Positions 23,770 through 34,800 of a stretch of 64,000 nt of DNA are shown here, one piece after another. Where the stretch lies: contig CM030715.1 in NCBI GenBank assembly GCA_017979445.1, positions 36,205,756 through 36,269,755 of the forward strand. The letters run 5' to 3'. Both the position numbers and the translations under genes were made by a program. Source of the DNA: Akebia trifoliata. Lineage: Eukaryota; Streptophyta; Magnoliopsida; Ranunculales; Lardizabalaceae. Below the pieces are notes generated by a model. It was given only the letters and a program-made list of their open reading frames with translations. It was not told the origin of the DNA and did no database searches. How positions within the stretch are numbered: the first letter of the stretch is position 1; every line of letters begins with the position of its first letter.

Positions 23770-24541
23770 GGGGACGGTTCGAGAGATGTTTGAAAAGCAG
23801 CGTTGGAAATCGATGTTTCCAACTCGTTGGATTTGATGGTTCGAACGGCTGAGATTATCGTTTGGGAAACAGCTAGAAAGAAACATGATTTCTAATAAGA
23901 GTTCATATAATTATAAAAAACTCTCTCCATTACGGAACTTATTAAAACTCAAAGTAACTAATTTCTATTAATCTTTCTCTCTACAGAAAGATAAACCCTT
24001 CGTGTGGGCATAAGAGAGAAACTTTCTCTCCGTTGCTGATGTGATTCACACCACATGTAAAATGGTTGTTGGGCTATTGTGAGAAAAAAATCACTCGTTA
24101 CTGGAACCTTGTGCCACATAGGATCTGCTTCCCCTCCAACTTATGGCACCCGTAATCTACAGGTAGTTCAGCCCCCCTACGTAGAACTGTAGAAGATAAC
24201 ACAGTATTTTTAAAAAAGAATTAAAATTTTTGTGGGGGCCAAGGCCCCCTTAGTCTTTGTGTACAAATCCGCCTACCCTGTCCTGATGTAGAGCTGTAGA
24301 AGATATCATAGTATAAAAGCATGTTTTTGAACAATTTTGTGGGGCCACGCCACCCTCGTGTTATGCCGCCGCTGTCCTTAGAATCTCAGCTAACCCCCGG
24401 TGGGTGAAGGTTAAGAAATTGATATCAACCTCTCTTGACTCCCTTTACATCGTAATCCCACTGTGAAAAAGAGCCTATATATATACATATATGTAATAAC
24501 CTCTCAGAACACTTACAAAAGAAGTAGTGAGTAAAGTAGAC

Positions 24542-24661
24542 ATGACAATGGTGTCTCTTGTTTTTCTGATTTTCTCTGCTTGTGTTTGTAACTTTGTCTT
24601 TTTTCATGCCATCGATCCCGATCCACTTCAAGACTTCAGTGTTGCTGATTTGAACCCGTTG

Positions 24662-24663
<2 letters not shown>
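24542..24663 (+). pseudogene. germin-like protein N-terminal fragment
   Basis: From the ATG at 24542 the frame gives a hydrophobic signal peptide (MVSLVFLIFSACVCNFVF, ending near His22-Ala23) and then AIDPDPLQDFSVADLN, the start of mature germin-like proteins (cell-wall cupins). The Cys expected after QDF, one half of the N-terminal disulphide, is Ser33. The frame then runs into a GA microsatellite (24664-24702) and stops. The cupin barrel is absent. A TATATATA run at 24477-24485 suggests that promoter sequence was captured too. If expressed it would be a short secreted peptide. Confidence 0.65.

Positions 24664-24702
<39 letters not shown>
24664..24702. repeat. (GA)n microsatellite inside the MULE
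   Basis: About 19 GA units joining the germin fragment to the right part of the element. Confidence 0.9.
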
Positions 24703-24704
<2 letters not shown>

Positions 24705-25190
24705 TCCCTTGAGTTCGAAGGGTTCGAAGGATTCGAAGGCTTGAAGAAGGTTTGTTGTTTTCCAAATGAAGGGTTAATCTTTATGTAGAGAGAAAGATTA
24801 ATAGAAATTGGTTGTTTTGAGTTTTAATAAGCCCCGTAATGGAGGGAGTTTTCTGTAGTTATATGAACTCTTATTAGAAACCATGTTTCTTTCCAGCTGT
24901 TTCCCAAACAATTATCACAGCCGTTCGAACCGTCAAATCCAACGAGTTGGAAACATCGGTTTCCAACGCTGCTTTTCAAACGTCCCTCGAACCGTCCTCC
25001 TGCAAGTAACATACATGATGGGCATCCTCTTTTGATGTGGGTATTTATTTCATCAAAGCTAGAGCAACAATACATAAACCTTTTGTAGTTGGAACTAATT
25101 TGTCTCACCACCATTTGTTTTACACGAGTCACCAACCTTTAGACATGTGCTTAATGATGTGAATATATATTCATTTGGTTCTCCATTATT

Positions 25191-26159
25191 TATTACTCAA
25201 CAGATGCCAAATTAACTCTTTGAGTGATTGCTCTAAATTAAAATTCAAGTGGAAATTCTTCTTCGTTTTTCTGAACTTCTCTATCACTTGTCTAAGAAGG
25301 TTGCCTTGATGGTTGACTCCCCTGGTATAAAACAAAATTAGTTATTTGGTATCCTTATTTTTATCACTATCTTTGTAATTGTTTCTGTCATGAGTTCAAT
25401 GCCATGATAATTGGTGCAGCTTTATACGTGGCTTCTGTTTTTGTATGGCTATGTCTGCTATTGTTGAATAAGAAATGGTTGCGCCACTCAGATTAAGCAT
25501 GGTCTTGCAATCACTACTGGTCAAAGACAACATTTAACTGAGTGGAGATGCATGGTCCTAGATAATAGATACATTCCTAGCTTTAACACTACTGTTCCAA
25601 AGAAATGTGCATTAATAATAACAACTTTCTATGAGTGCTTTGCTCAATACATCTTTCATCTGATGATGCTCATAATGCCTACTCTTCATGGGTCTATAAG
25701 ATGATTAACTTTGATCCTAAGCTGTCTTCCCTTGATGCATAGAAGATTTTCTTCAGTGTGCCCCCTAAGACCTAAACCCTTATTTATTGGTGGATTGCAA
25801 AAATTCTCCTCACAATGATCACTCTTGCAAAAAACAATGGGGAGAAAAAAGAAGTGAATCAGAACAGGTGAACCTTGAGAAATGGAAGGTTAGGAGTGAA
25901 AATGAAGTTGGCATATTATCTGAATATGAGCATGCCATTATTATGGGGCTGATTTCTCAAGGCCTTGACATCTTCTGGGCCAGAATAAGGAATCTTCTGA
26001 AAGATAGTGTGGAAATTGAGAATAAGACATATATTAGAAGATTGGGAAGCATGGATTGATGAGGAAAGTAAGGTGAAAACTGAAAAGGTGAGATTTGATA
26101 AAAATTTGTATTATGTTCACCACCAAGCTGTTATGCAGTACAGTAAACAATTCATTCCT
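25191..26159. other. intergenic, unrecognised partial frames
   Basis: A frame at 25787-26059 and its -1 neighbour to 26234 give charged sequences (NLEKWKVRSENEVGILSEYE and similar) that look like part of a broken protein, with stops and shifts between. I do not recognise the family; a decayed retroelement or gene fragment are both possible. Confidence 0.35.
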
Positions 26160-26478
26160 TTTCCTCGAGATAGAAATGAGGAGAGCTCATCTCATACGGT
26201 GATTTTGGAGATTTTGGGATTACTCTTCTTTTGATCGAAGGAGTTCGAGGGCGTGTGCTTCCAAAATTTTGTTTTCAACTGGGATACCGTTTGTGACTCG
26301 TAACCTCCCTTCGGGAGTGTAACTTTATTTTCCTTTGTTCTTTCTTTTATTTTTAACTTTTTTCTTTCTTTGCTTTTGGCTTCTTGGTGTTTTTTTTTTT
26401 TTTTCGTCTTACTGCTTGGGGGCTATCTCAGCCTCCTTTTCTCCCTTATCAATGGAAAATTTTATATTTATCAAAAAA
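26160..26478 (+). mobile_element. possible LINE 3' tail
   Basis: T-rich 3' region ending TATCAATGGAAAATTTTATA and then ATTTATCAAAAAAA, similar to the 3' ends of plant LINEs. No coding evidence supports it, so this is tentative. Confidence 0.3.
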
Positions 26479-27063
26479 AGTGAAAAGCATCTATGGTTCT
26501 GTGGACACCTCCATCTCAGCTCAGTGTCCAACGTAGTGTCTGCATAGTTACTCTTGGACAATTCTAATGGTAACCGTCTTTCGAGAAAATTCTCAAGTCA
26601 TTTTCCCCCAGAAGTTTTTTTTTTTTTTTCTTTTTCCAACAATAATTTCCTTGCAAAACAACCACGCACAAGGAATTTCTGACCAAATGGCCAAAAGAGG
26701 CAGATGTACCTCTTGAGCTAGATATTGTGTGCAGGTTGATAAGACATGCACACTAATTTTTAAGAGATTCACCATACCACAAGCTCCTATACTTGGTGCT
26801 TTAAAGCCAATGCTTCAGCCTACTTTAGTGGTGGAAGGTTTTTTTTTTTTTTTTTTTTCCCCCTTCTGCTCAATACCCCAACAACAATTGACTTGCACGA
26901 GTTAAGCATACAAATTGTGTTTGTCCTAAATCAAGATCAAGATCGAACTCTCTCTCTCTCTCTCAATATAATTGAGCCCTGTGATAGTAAAGCCTAGTGA
27001 ACAAGGCACTTTTTGTAATCAATTTCAAAGACTTACAGGCGGTGAATATTTAAGATGAATCGT
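26479..27063. other. intergenic, no gene recognised
   Basis: Contains long T runs (26617-26630, 26839-26859) and a short CT microsatellite (26946-26963). Confidence 0.5.
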
Positions 27064-27231
27064 GATCCCGAACGTGTCCCGCTCCTATAACAACATTGGG
27101 TGTTTAGACGGCACATTTTTATTGGACATGCACAGTTTGGTTAAGAGCTCTAGGTGTTTCAAACTCCAACAAAAACATGTCATGGAGACACCTTACCTTT
27201 ATTATAGAAACAGGACACCATATTGGATCCT
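27064..27231. mobile_element. palindromic MITE, GTTCCTATA family, copy 2
   Basis: The left arm (GATCCCGAACGTGTCCCGCT, CCTATAA, GGGTGT) is mirrored by the right arm (complement: GGATCCAATATGGTGTCCTG, TTTCTATAAT, AGGTGTC). Same family as 15282-15465. Confidence 0.6.
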
Positions 27232-27860
27232 TTGTCATTTAAGATACCCTCTGTGCCAAGCTGATGATACTTTACTTGACCACAATCTTTCCTAAGACAC
27301 TCATTAGAAAATGAGCTAAAAGTTCTAATTCTCAACATCTAAGTAAAAAACGTTCAATTTTTCTTCAAACCATGTATTATCTTCAAATTCCTCAACCAGT
27401 AGAATAAATTTTAAGGGAGTAAAAAAATAAAGAAACTGTCAAATACCAACAGAAAGTAAAATTATCAATTTGATTTATGTCAAAACTTGATGTCAGTCAA
27501 TGGTTGTAGTCATTTAAAGTTAGTAGCTTCCTTTGTTTATGGTCCTCGATGAACAGGGAGAGGGGTCTTCTGTGGGCATGTCCATGAGAAGTCCCCTACT
27601 TCAGTAAGCTTGTGAGTCGTGACATAAAAAGTATCATCCTCACTCAAGGATTTCTCAATTTCCTAACATTGCAAAGCACGTGATGCTATGAATCGACGTG
27701 ATTAAGTTGATCTGATCATCATACTATCTATTGATTGTATCAAATACAAGTTGGAGTTTATCATTTCAAAGACATCAATTTTGATGCCAATTTATAAATG
27801 ATAATTGAGCATTGGAGAAGATTTTGTCAACGTCACGACTTCAATGTATTATTTAATGAA
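27232..27860. other. intergenic, no gene recognised
   Basis: AT-rich sequence without identifiable features. Confidence 0.5.
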
Positions 27861-28017
27861 TCATGACTAATTATAATCTGACTTGAAAATTTTCACTCGG
27901 TCAATGAGAAAAATGCACAAGAATACAGATCTTTTTCTTTAGGTATCCCGAAGAAAAACATCTATGGTTCAATGCACCTTCCACATTGATAGAGTGAAAA
28001 TTTTCAAGTCATGAGTG
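27861..28017. mobile_element. palindromic MITE-like element upstream of the kinase
   Basis: TGACTTGAAAATTTTCACTC (left) is exactly mirrored by GAGTGAAAATTTTCAAGTCA (right). The centre carries the ACATCTATGGTTCAATGCAC motif shared with the 11417 element and others. It is about 500 bases before the kinase ATG. Confidence 0.6.
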
Positions 28018-28310
28018 ACACTCATTTCATTTGACTAGAAGAGTGATTTATTCTTGGATGTTTTCCAAATAATTAGAATTGACATATACCCGTTATTCTT
28101 GTCTATTCTGATTTTGATTTCATTTATTTTATAAATGGAATCGAAAATCTTAAAAATACGATGATTTCCAATTCTATGTATGTACGTAACTCAGGATCCA
28201 AGTCACAAACACCAGTACGTAGTACGTACGGAGAAAACGAGAAAAAAATTCTAAAAGGGAAAGAAAAGGTTCGTGACAAATGGGCCCCGCTGTCCCTTAT
28301 TGTACGATTC

Positions 28311-28316
28311 CACGTG
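28311..28316 (+). promoter_or_regulatory. G-box upstream of the kinase
   Basis: A perfect CACGTG lies 200 bases before the ATG. G-boxes bind bHLH and bZIP factors. Occurrence alone does not show function. Confidence 0.4.
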
Positions 28317-28516
28317 GTCAATAATCGAACTACAGAAACTTCTGTGACGCATCAGCAATCGGTGATCTTTTTCGCGCCGTTTCTAATGGTGGTCAACGGA
28401 ATAATAAAGGTCGAAACTCGAGATCTCCGCGAAGCTGAAAGAAACCCAACACCAAGAGTGGTTTTCAGAGTAGTCCAAGGGCGTATTTTTACTGTTTTTT
28501 AGGCTGTTTACAGGGA

Positions 28517-31500
28517 ATGGGAAGTATGGGAAACGGAAGGAGAAGCTACTCTTTGAATCCGACAGACTACAAGCTCCTTGAAGTGGTTGGCTATGGCGCC
28601 AGTGCCACTGTTTATAGGGCGATCTTTCTTCCTTCCAACGAAGTCTTCGCTGTTAAGTGTTTGGATCTCGATCGATGCAACAGCAATCTGGTTTGTCTCC
28701 TTCGTTCTCTATTTTTCTGAATTCTAAGCTGAATTACGCGAGATCCCGTTTCGATCTCAGGTTTTTGGATTGATTGGGAACTGCCATTCGATTGTTTTGA
28801 TTTTACGTGTGCTTAAAAATTAGAAAATATGAGATTTGAGATTGAAAGATTGTATAGTTGTGTTATTGGGAATGGGAGGCAAGGGGGATAAGCATTGCTG
28901 AATTTCGATTCAGATAGGGAGAAAAAAGGGAGCTTGCATTATCCAAAGCTTTGTTATTAAAATTTCATTATCAAAATGCAAACTTTTGTAGTTTTGAGTA
29001 TCAACAATTGGAATTGTAAATGAATGACTAAGAAAGCATGTTTTGACACAAAGAACTAGTAATCTGATTACGGAAGGTTGAGGACTTCTTGAAAACTAAA
29101 GAATTTTTTTTATTAGTTGGAAGCTCTAATTGCTTTCGTGTTTGGGAATAGTATAGAAAACCCATCTTCAATATCTAATCCAACTATGGTTTTTTTTTTT
29201 TTTGAAGGATGGCATAGGAAAGGAGGCTCAAACAATGAGTTTAATAGATCACCCAAATGTGATGAGGGCATATTGTTCATTTGTCGTTGAAAGATGCGTC
29301 TGGGTAGTAATGCCGTTCATGGCAGAGGGCTCCTGCCTCCATCTCATGAAGATAGCATATCCAGAAGGATTTAAAGAGTTAATAATTGGTTCAATTCTTA
29401 AAGAAACTCTCAAGGCTTTGGAGTACCTCCATCGACATGGGCACATCCATTGTGATGTTAAGGTCGGTATCAAATTGAATCAATCCCTTAGTAATCTAAT
29501 TTGAAAAGGATAACAATACTGATTGGTTTAACGATGTATGTCTTTCTAGGCTGGAAATATCCTGCTAGATAGCAATGGAGTGGTAAAGCTTGGTGACTTT
29601 GGTGTTTCAGCTTGCATGTTTGACAAGGGTGATAGGCAACGTATGAGGAATACTTTTGTAGGAACTCCATGCTGGTAAAACACCAACTTTTTCCTCAACA
29701 GTATTCTATTTTCTAACAAGTGCTTTTCTCTTCTTCTTCTTCTTCTTATATATTTATTTTTAAAAAAAATTCTACTCTTATTAGTGATTTACATGACTTA
29801 AATTTTTTTTATGGTTTGCTCTTTTTTCCATTTTACAGGATGGCTCCGGAGGTGTTGCAGCCTGGAAGTGGATACGATTTCAAGTGAGTGTTGATCAATC
29901 TATAAAACCTAGAGCATGATCGGAGAACCTAGATTGCGCCTTAGGTTCATATATTTATTGAAAGCTAAATTTACCTAGAAAATTCCTTCATTATTTATAA
30001 ATTATCATTGTGAAACATTAATATTTTCTTCTGAACAATTTTGACTCTGTTCAAGCAAGTATGTATACGAAGAATCCGTGTAATTTTTTTTTTTTTTTGC
30101 TTCTATCAAATTCTTTACTGTAAAGGCTTTTACTTCTGTGTATAAATATTTTGTAGACGTCATTTACAGCTAAAACACCATTGGAAGCAACAATTTGGGT
30201 GCATGAACCCATACATATATGGTTCGTGGTTGTATGAACTTTGTCCCTTGACGGTTTCTGCACCCACCCAAACATTTGTTTGTATCTCATAGGTGTAATT
30301 TATTCACTAGTTGGCTATGCTGCTTTGTCTCGCTGACGCTTCTCTCTATCTTTTTCACCATCTTTAAATTCCTTATCTTCAGTGATGATCTTAAACCATC
30401 TGTGGTTCTGGTTTTTTTTTTTTTGAGAAAATATTTGGCGGTTTACTTTTGAGTCCATCTCCGACTGTGCGAAAGTTGTTCATATACAACTTTAAGTTTG
30501 TCCTTATCCTTAGGAAAAAAGAAGAAGAAATCCCTTGTTTCATTACATTTTAACTTCTATTTTGTTGGGTTGAGCCCACTATATTTCTTGAGAAATAAAA
30601 CAGGATTACATTTATCAGAAGTTCAAAGAATGTTCATATGCAATGCTTACCTTCATCAAAATTTTCACAGAGCTGATATCTGGTCATTTGGGATAACTGC
30701 ACTGGAGTTGGCTCATGGTCATGCTCCCTTTTCAAAGTACCCTCCAAAGAAGGTATATACATCACTGATGAATATAGAAAGCTTATGATAGTCGACACAT
30801 AGAACACAGTTGGTAAAGCTTTCATGCAACTACTGTGCCAAAGCCTCTAACTTGTCTCTACTCTCTTCTGGCCGTAGGTTCTTCTAATGACCATCCAGAA
30901 CGCTCCTCCTGGACTAGATTATGATCGAGATAAAAGTTTTTCCAAGGTATTACTTGTCTTTTTGGCCAGTGAATTGTTGAGAGGATCAACTATATCTATG
31001 CCATTGTTGAGTTGTTTCATCTCCTTTTTCTTCATTGACTAATATACAATGTATGACATACATGAGGATGTGGATCATCTGATCTTTATATGTCCTATAA
31101 GTAGGTTTAAAGTTTCCAAGTATAGGTTGCAATGTTATATGCTATATATTATTAATGTTGAATAATGTTCTAATTAGAGGATTTCCAGTTGTAATCAGTC
31201 TTTTAAAGAAATGGTTGCCATGTGCTTGGTGAAAGATCAAACAAAGAGGCCAACAGCAGAAAAGTTATTAAAACACTCTTTTTTCAAACGTACAAAACCT
31301 CCAGGGCTTTCTGTGAAGAATCTCTTGGTTGACTTGCCTCCACTTTGGGACCGCGTGAAAACCCTCCAGGTTATCCACCTTACCCATGTGTTGTAGAGTT
31401 CTAACATTGTCTCGTACTGATTTTTGGTTAATAATATAGAGAGCTTATTACCTTATTGCAGCTTAAGGATGCTGCACAACTAGCTTTAAAGAAAATGCAT

Positions 31501-31807
31501 TCAGCAGAACAAGAAGCAATATCACAGGTTAGATGTACTTATCAAAATTATTTTAGTGTTTGATCTGATTTGATTCTAACATTCTCAGGGAGTGTATTTA
31601 TGATGATTGTGTCTTCCTTTTCAAGAAGTCTTGGACTATTTGATGTAGCTGTGTTTTCCATATATGGATGAATAATTCCATATATAATTCATCCATATAT
31701 CTAGTATTCTTTATGAAATTGACCAGTTTTAGTTGCTTTGAATAATTTTAGTTATTGTAGATAGTGTTTTCAAAGGTGTGAGGCTCATTAGAGACATCCT
31801 AAAGCAC

Positions 31808-31843
<36 letters not shown>

Positions 31844-34800
31844 TAAAAATAGCCAGGCATAGAAATTGTTAGATTAAACAAGTTATCATGACCTCCTTCA
31901 AACATCCTTAAGAAATGTTGTTTGTCATGGGTTAAAAGCTTTTCTAGTTATATATTATGAATTCAAGTTAACTTTACTTGTATAAGGTAGTAGTCTCGAT
32001 CACAAAAGCAATTTGAAATTTTGGGAAATCCTATTCACTTGATTTAAGTCAAGAAAAGATCTAGTGACCTTCAAAGCTTTCTGGATTTCATGAATGGAGA
32101 ACAATTAGAGGCCAAAAGTTGAATCACTGTTATTTTCCCACACATTTTAGGGTCAGCTAATCAAATCCTGTTCCTCCAAACATTTTGGGCGAAGGCTGCC
32201 TTATCCCAAACATTTTTTGGTCAGCTGAACAAATCCTGTTCCTTAATTAATTTCTTTCTAGAGCCATGTCTTCTTTTCCTCCAGAGATTGAAAACAGTCT
32301 GAAGAATTGTCTGGTTATATCCAATCGGGTTAATCAATTAATTTCCTTTTGTGAATAGGAATCTGCTAATTTTGCATATGTAAATAGCATTCTTTTGGTT
32401 CCCCAACTTTTAAGGATTGAAGATTGAACGAAATCTTAGATTTGATAGTTTTCCTTGCTAAGCCAATTTTAATAGCTTTGCAGACCAGTGCTGTCTGATT
32501 GTACAACTGTAGCATAGATTGACTTATGATAAAAAATTGTGTCCGTTCCTATGTGCATTCAGTTGTTATGCACTTTACCATATTTTAGGTGCTTTCAAAA
32601 CCCCATACCATGTAGTTTCCAACCTTGTTTTGTTGTATCCTTACTCATAACGATTTGCATGACAAGTTGGTGTCTAAATTTTGTTTTGTGGATAGGAAAC
32701 TGTATTTTCTAAATATCTTTTGGATAGTATCCATTGTGTCATACCATGTCTCTCTTTTCAAAGAAACCCTAAATGGAGTATTTTTATGCTTGTGGTGACT
32801 GGTCTTATAATCGAGTTTTTGACACTTTTTGATGTTTTTTCTTTCAGAGTGAGTACAAGCGAGGTGTAAGTGCATGGAACTTCAATGTTGAGGATTTGAA
32901 AGCCCAGGCATCACTGGTATGTCATATTTGCATTTTCAAATATCTATGTGGTATATCCTCCTCAGTTTACCATTCTAATTGGACAATTTAGAATCACATG
33001 CCTTGTTGGGAATGGTTTGCTGATTTCACCAGCTTCCTGTAGGTTCAAGATGAGGACGATGTTCCTGGAATAAAGGAGGAAGATGAAAGCACGAGATTAT
33101 TTGCTAATGATAAGGTTAACCAAATCTTCTAACCCCCTTAGACCTTAAAGAGTTCTTATGCTCTCCCTGTATACCAAGCTTAAAAACTTCTATGTTACTG
33201 TTTGCAGGATGCATCTACTTCTAGATCTAGTTTGGAGAAATTTATTTCTATAAATGACATTGATTGCAGGTAGACCTTTTATAGGGCTGATTGTATTAAA
33301 ATTATCTGTACTTTGGTGCTCTTTCTTGTTCATTTAAAATTACGTCACTTCATACTTTCCATCTATGATTTGCCTCACATTGCTTATTATTTTCTCACAT
33401 ACTTTGCTTGCAGAGGAAATACAAGTTGTGCTGAATTGTCATCTGCTGAGTCTATGAGTGCAAAGGCGGAAATTTTAGAAAATGGTTTACTTGATTCTGG
33501 AAATCAAGAAAAAAATGATAGATATGAGAAATATGGATCAAGTAATGAGCCAGTATTGTCAACATCAGACAAGGACATGGTGAAAAGCCATCTTAAAAGT
33601 CAAACAGGAGAAATCCGCCAGACTCAGAGTGGTCCACTTGTGCCTAATATAGTGCTTAGCCATTCATTATCAGAAATGGGGCGTATCTCTGAACGGTATG
33701 CTTTGGTCCTTCATTTATACATTTTTCTCTATCCCACCAAAGTATGACCGTTTGAAGCATAGTAACCAAGTTCGGATTCAGCAATTTTTGGGTGAAGTTA
33801 GTGCAGTTAATTTGGATAAATCGGAGAAAAAATTTCAAAGAACATACAAATGATGTTTTTTGGTCTCTTCCCTCAAACCTATCATTTTTTACCGCCCTAA
33901 AATTTCTATCTATTCTTGAGATTTGGAGGTTGTAGAAGATAAATGTTGAGGTTAAAGGGTAAAAATTTCACCAGGTTCTGTGATTAATCCATAAATTGCT
34001 GATTAGTTCATCAATTTGTTGATTTAATTGGCTGTAAATCCACCCACCCCAGGCCCCAGTAGGTGGTAATGGGAAAGCCATTTGAGATGGTTTGCTCATG
34101 AGCAATAAAGGCCGATTACATCACCAATTAGAAGGAATATGCAAGTTAAAGGTTTTATGAGTGCGAGAGAAATACCAAAAACAATGTGGGTGGGTAGTGA
34201 CAGCAAATATTTAACACACTTGCATTGAAATAAAATTGTGAGATAAGGCTTTCATGATGACGATGTTTGATTGTTTCAATGAGAGAAATAACGTACAAGA
34301 GAGGCCAAACCGAGTAAAATACCTAAGAGATGACCTTAGTAACTGAAGAGAAAACCGGCTACAGATAGATCTCAGAATGATGTCAATGAGTCAGGATGCA
34401 GGAAGGATTTGGGAAAACCAGTGAATTCTCTTCGTAATAGTTTCAGTAGGATGGCCTATCCTATTATTAGCATCATTTCATTGTAGTAGTGGTAATCCAA
34501 TCCATGCTGTTCATGTGAATATGTTCTTGTAATCCTGTATAGACTATTTGCTAACAATGTATATACTTCATAATTGAGCTTTTATGACCTGGACTTGTAA
34601 AGGTATGTACTCAATCACATTATAGATTGATCACGAGAAGCTGATAATTGCAACACTCGAGAAATAACCAATGTGTTGAACTAATCAAAACCAAGTTAAT
34701 CTAAACGTCTTGGCTACATACACAAGCATTTCAGATTGTTGCTAGTTAACCATCATGAGTAAAATACACACAGAAAAAAAGGGTATCTCATTGTCACTAT

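Larger units (their letters stand above)
23770..24999. mobile_element. Mutator-like element with captured gene sequence (Pack-MULE)
   Basis: A 1230-bp element with long terminal inverted repeats of about 235 bp (23770-24005 and 24766-24999). The left end is GGGGACGGTTCGAGAGATG; the right end, complemented, is GAGGACGGTTCGAGGGACG. A 9-bp duplication flanks it. No transposase frame is present. The interior carries a TATA-containing segment and the start of a germin-like gene plus a GA microsatellite. Long TIRs, 9-bp duplication and host-gene content together define a Pack-MULE. Confidence 0.8.
23000..25190 (-). mobile_element. RTE-type LINE relic, split by a MULE
   Basis: On the minus strand above 25008 the sequence reads TRVKQMVVRQISSNYK, then DEINTHIKRGCPSCMLLA. 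It resumes below 23770 with ADNLVLIDDNRK, then YTKLEVQRGQAFNYYGI, and later WFGHVQ. This is the RT region around the catalytic FADD block of plant RTE-clade LINEs, decayed by stops and with FADD reduced to LADN. The break lies exactly at the 9-bp duplication of the Mutator-like element. Outer limits are approximate. Confidence 0.7.

Noticed and set aside
24527..24712. Intact germin-like gene
   Set aside because: Only the signal peptide and the first residues of the mature protein are present; the cupin domain is missing and the frame ends after a GA repeat.
31801..31840. CA repeat as a CRISPR-like or protein-binding array
   Set aside because: Ordinary dinucleotide microsatellite; there are no spacers.
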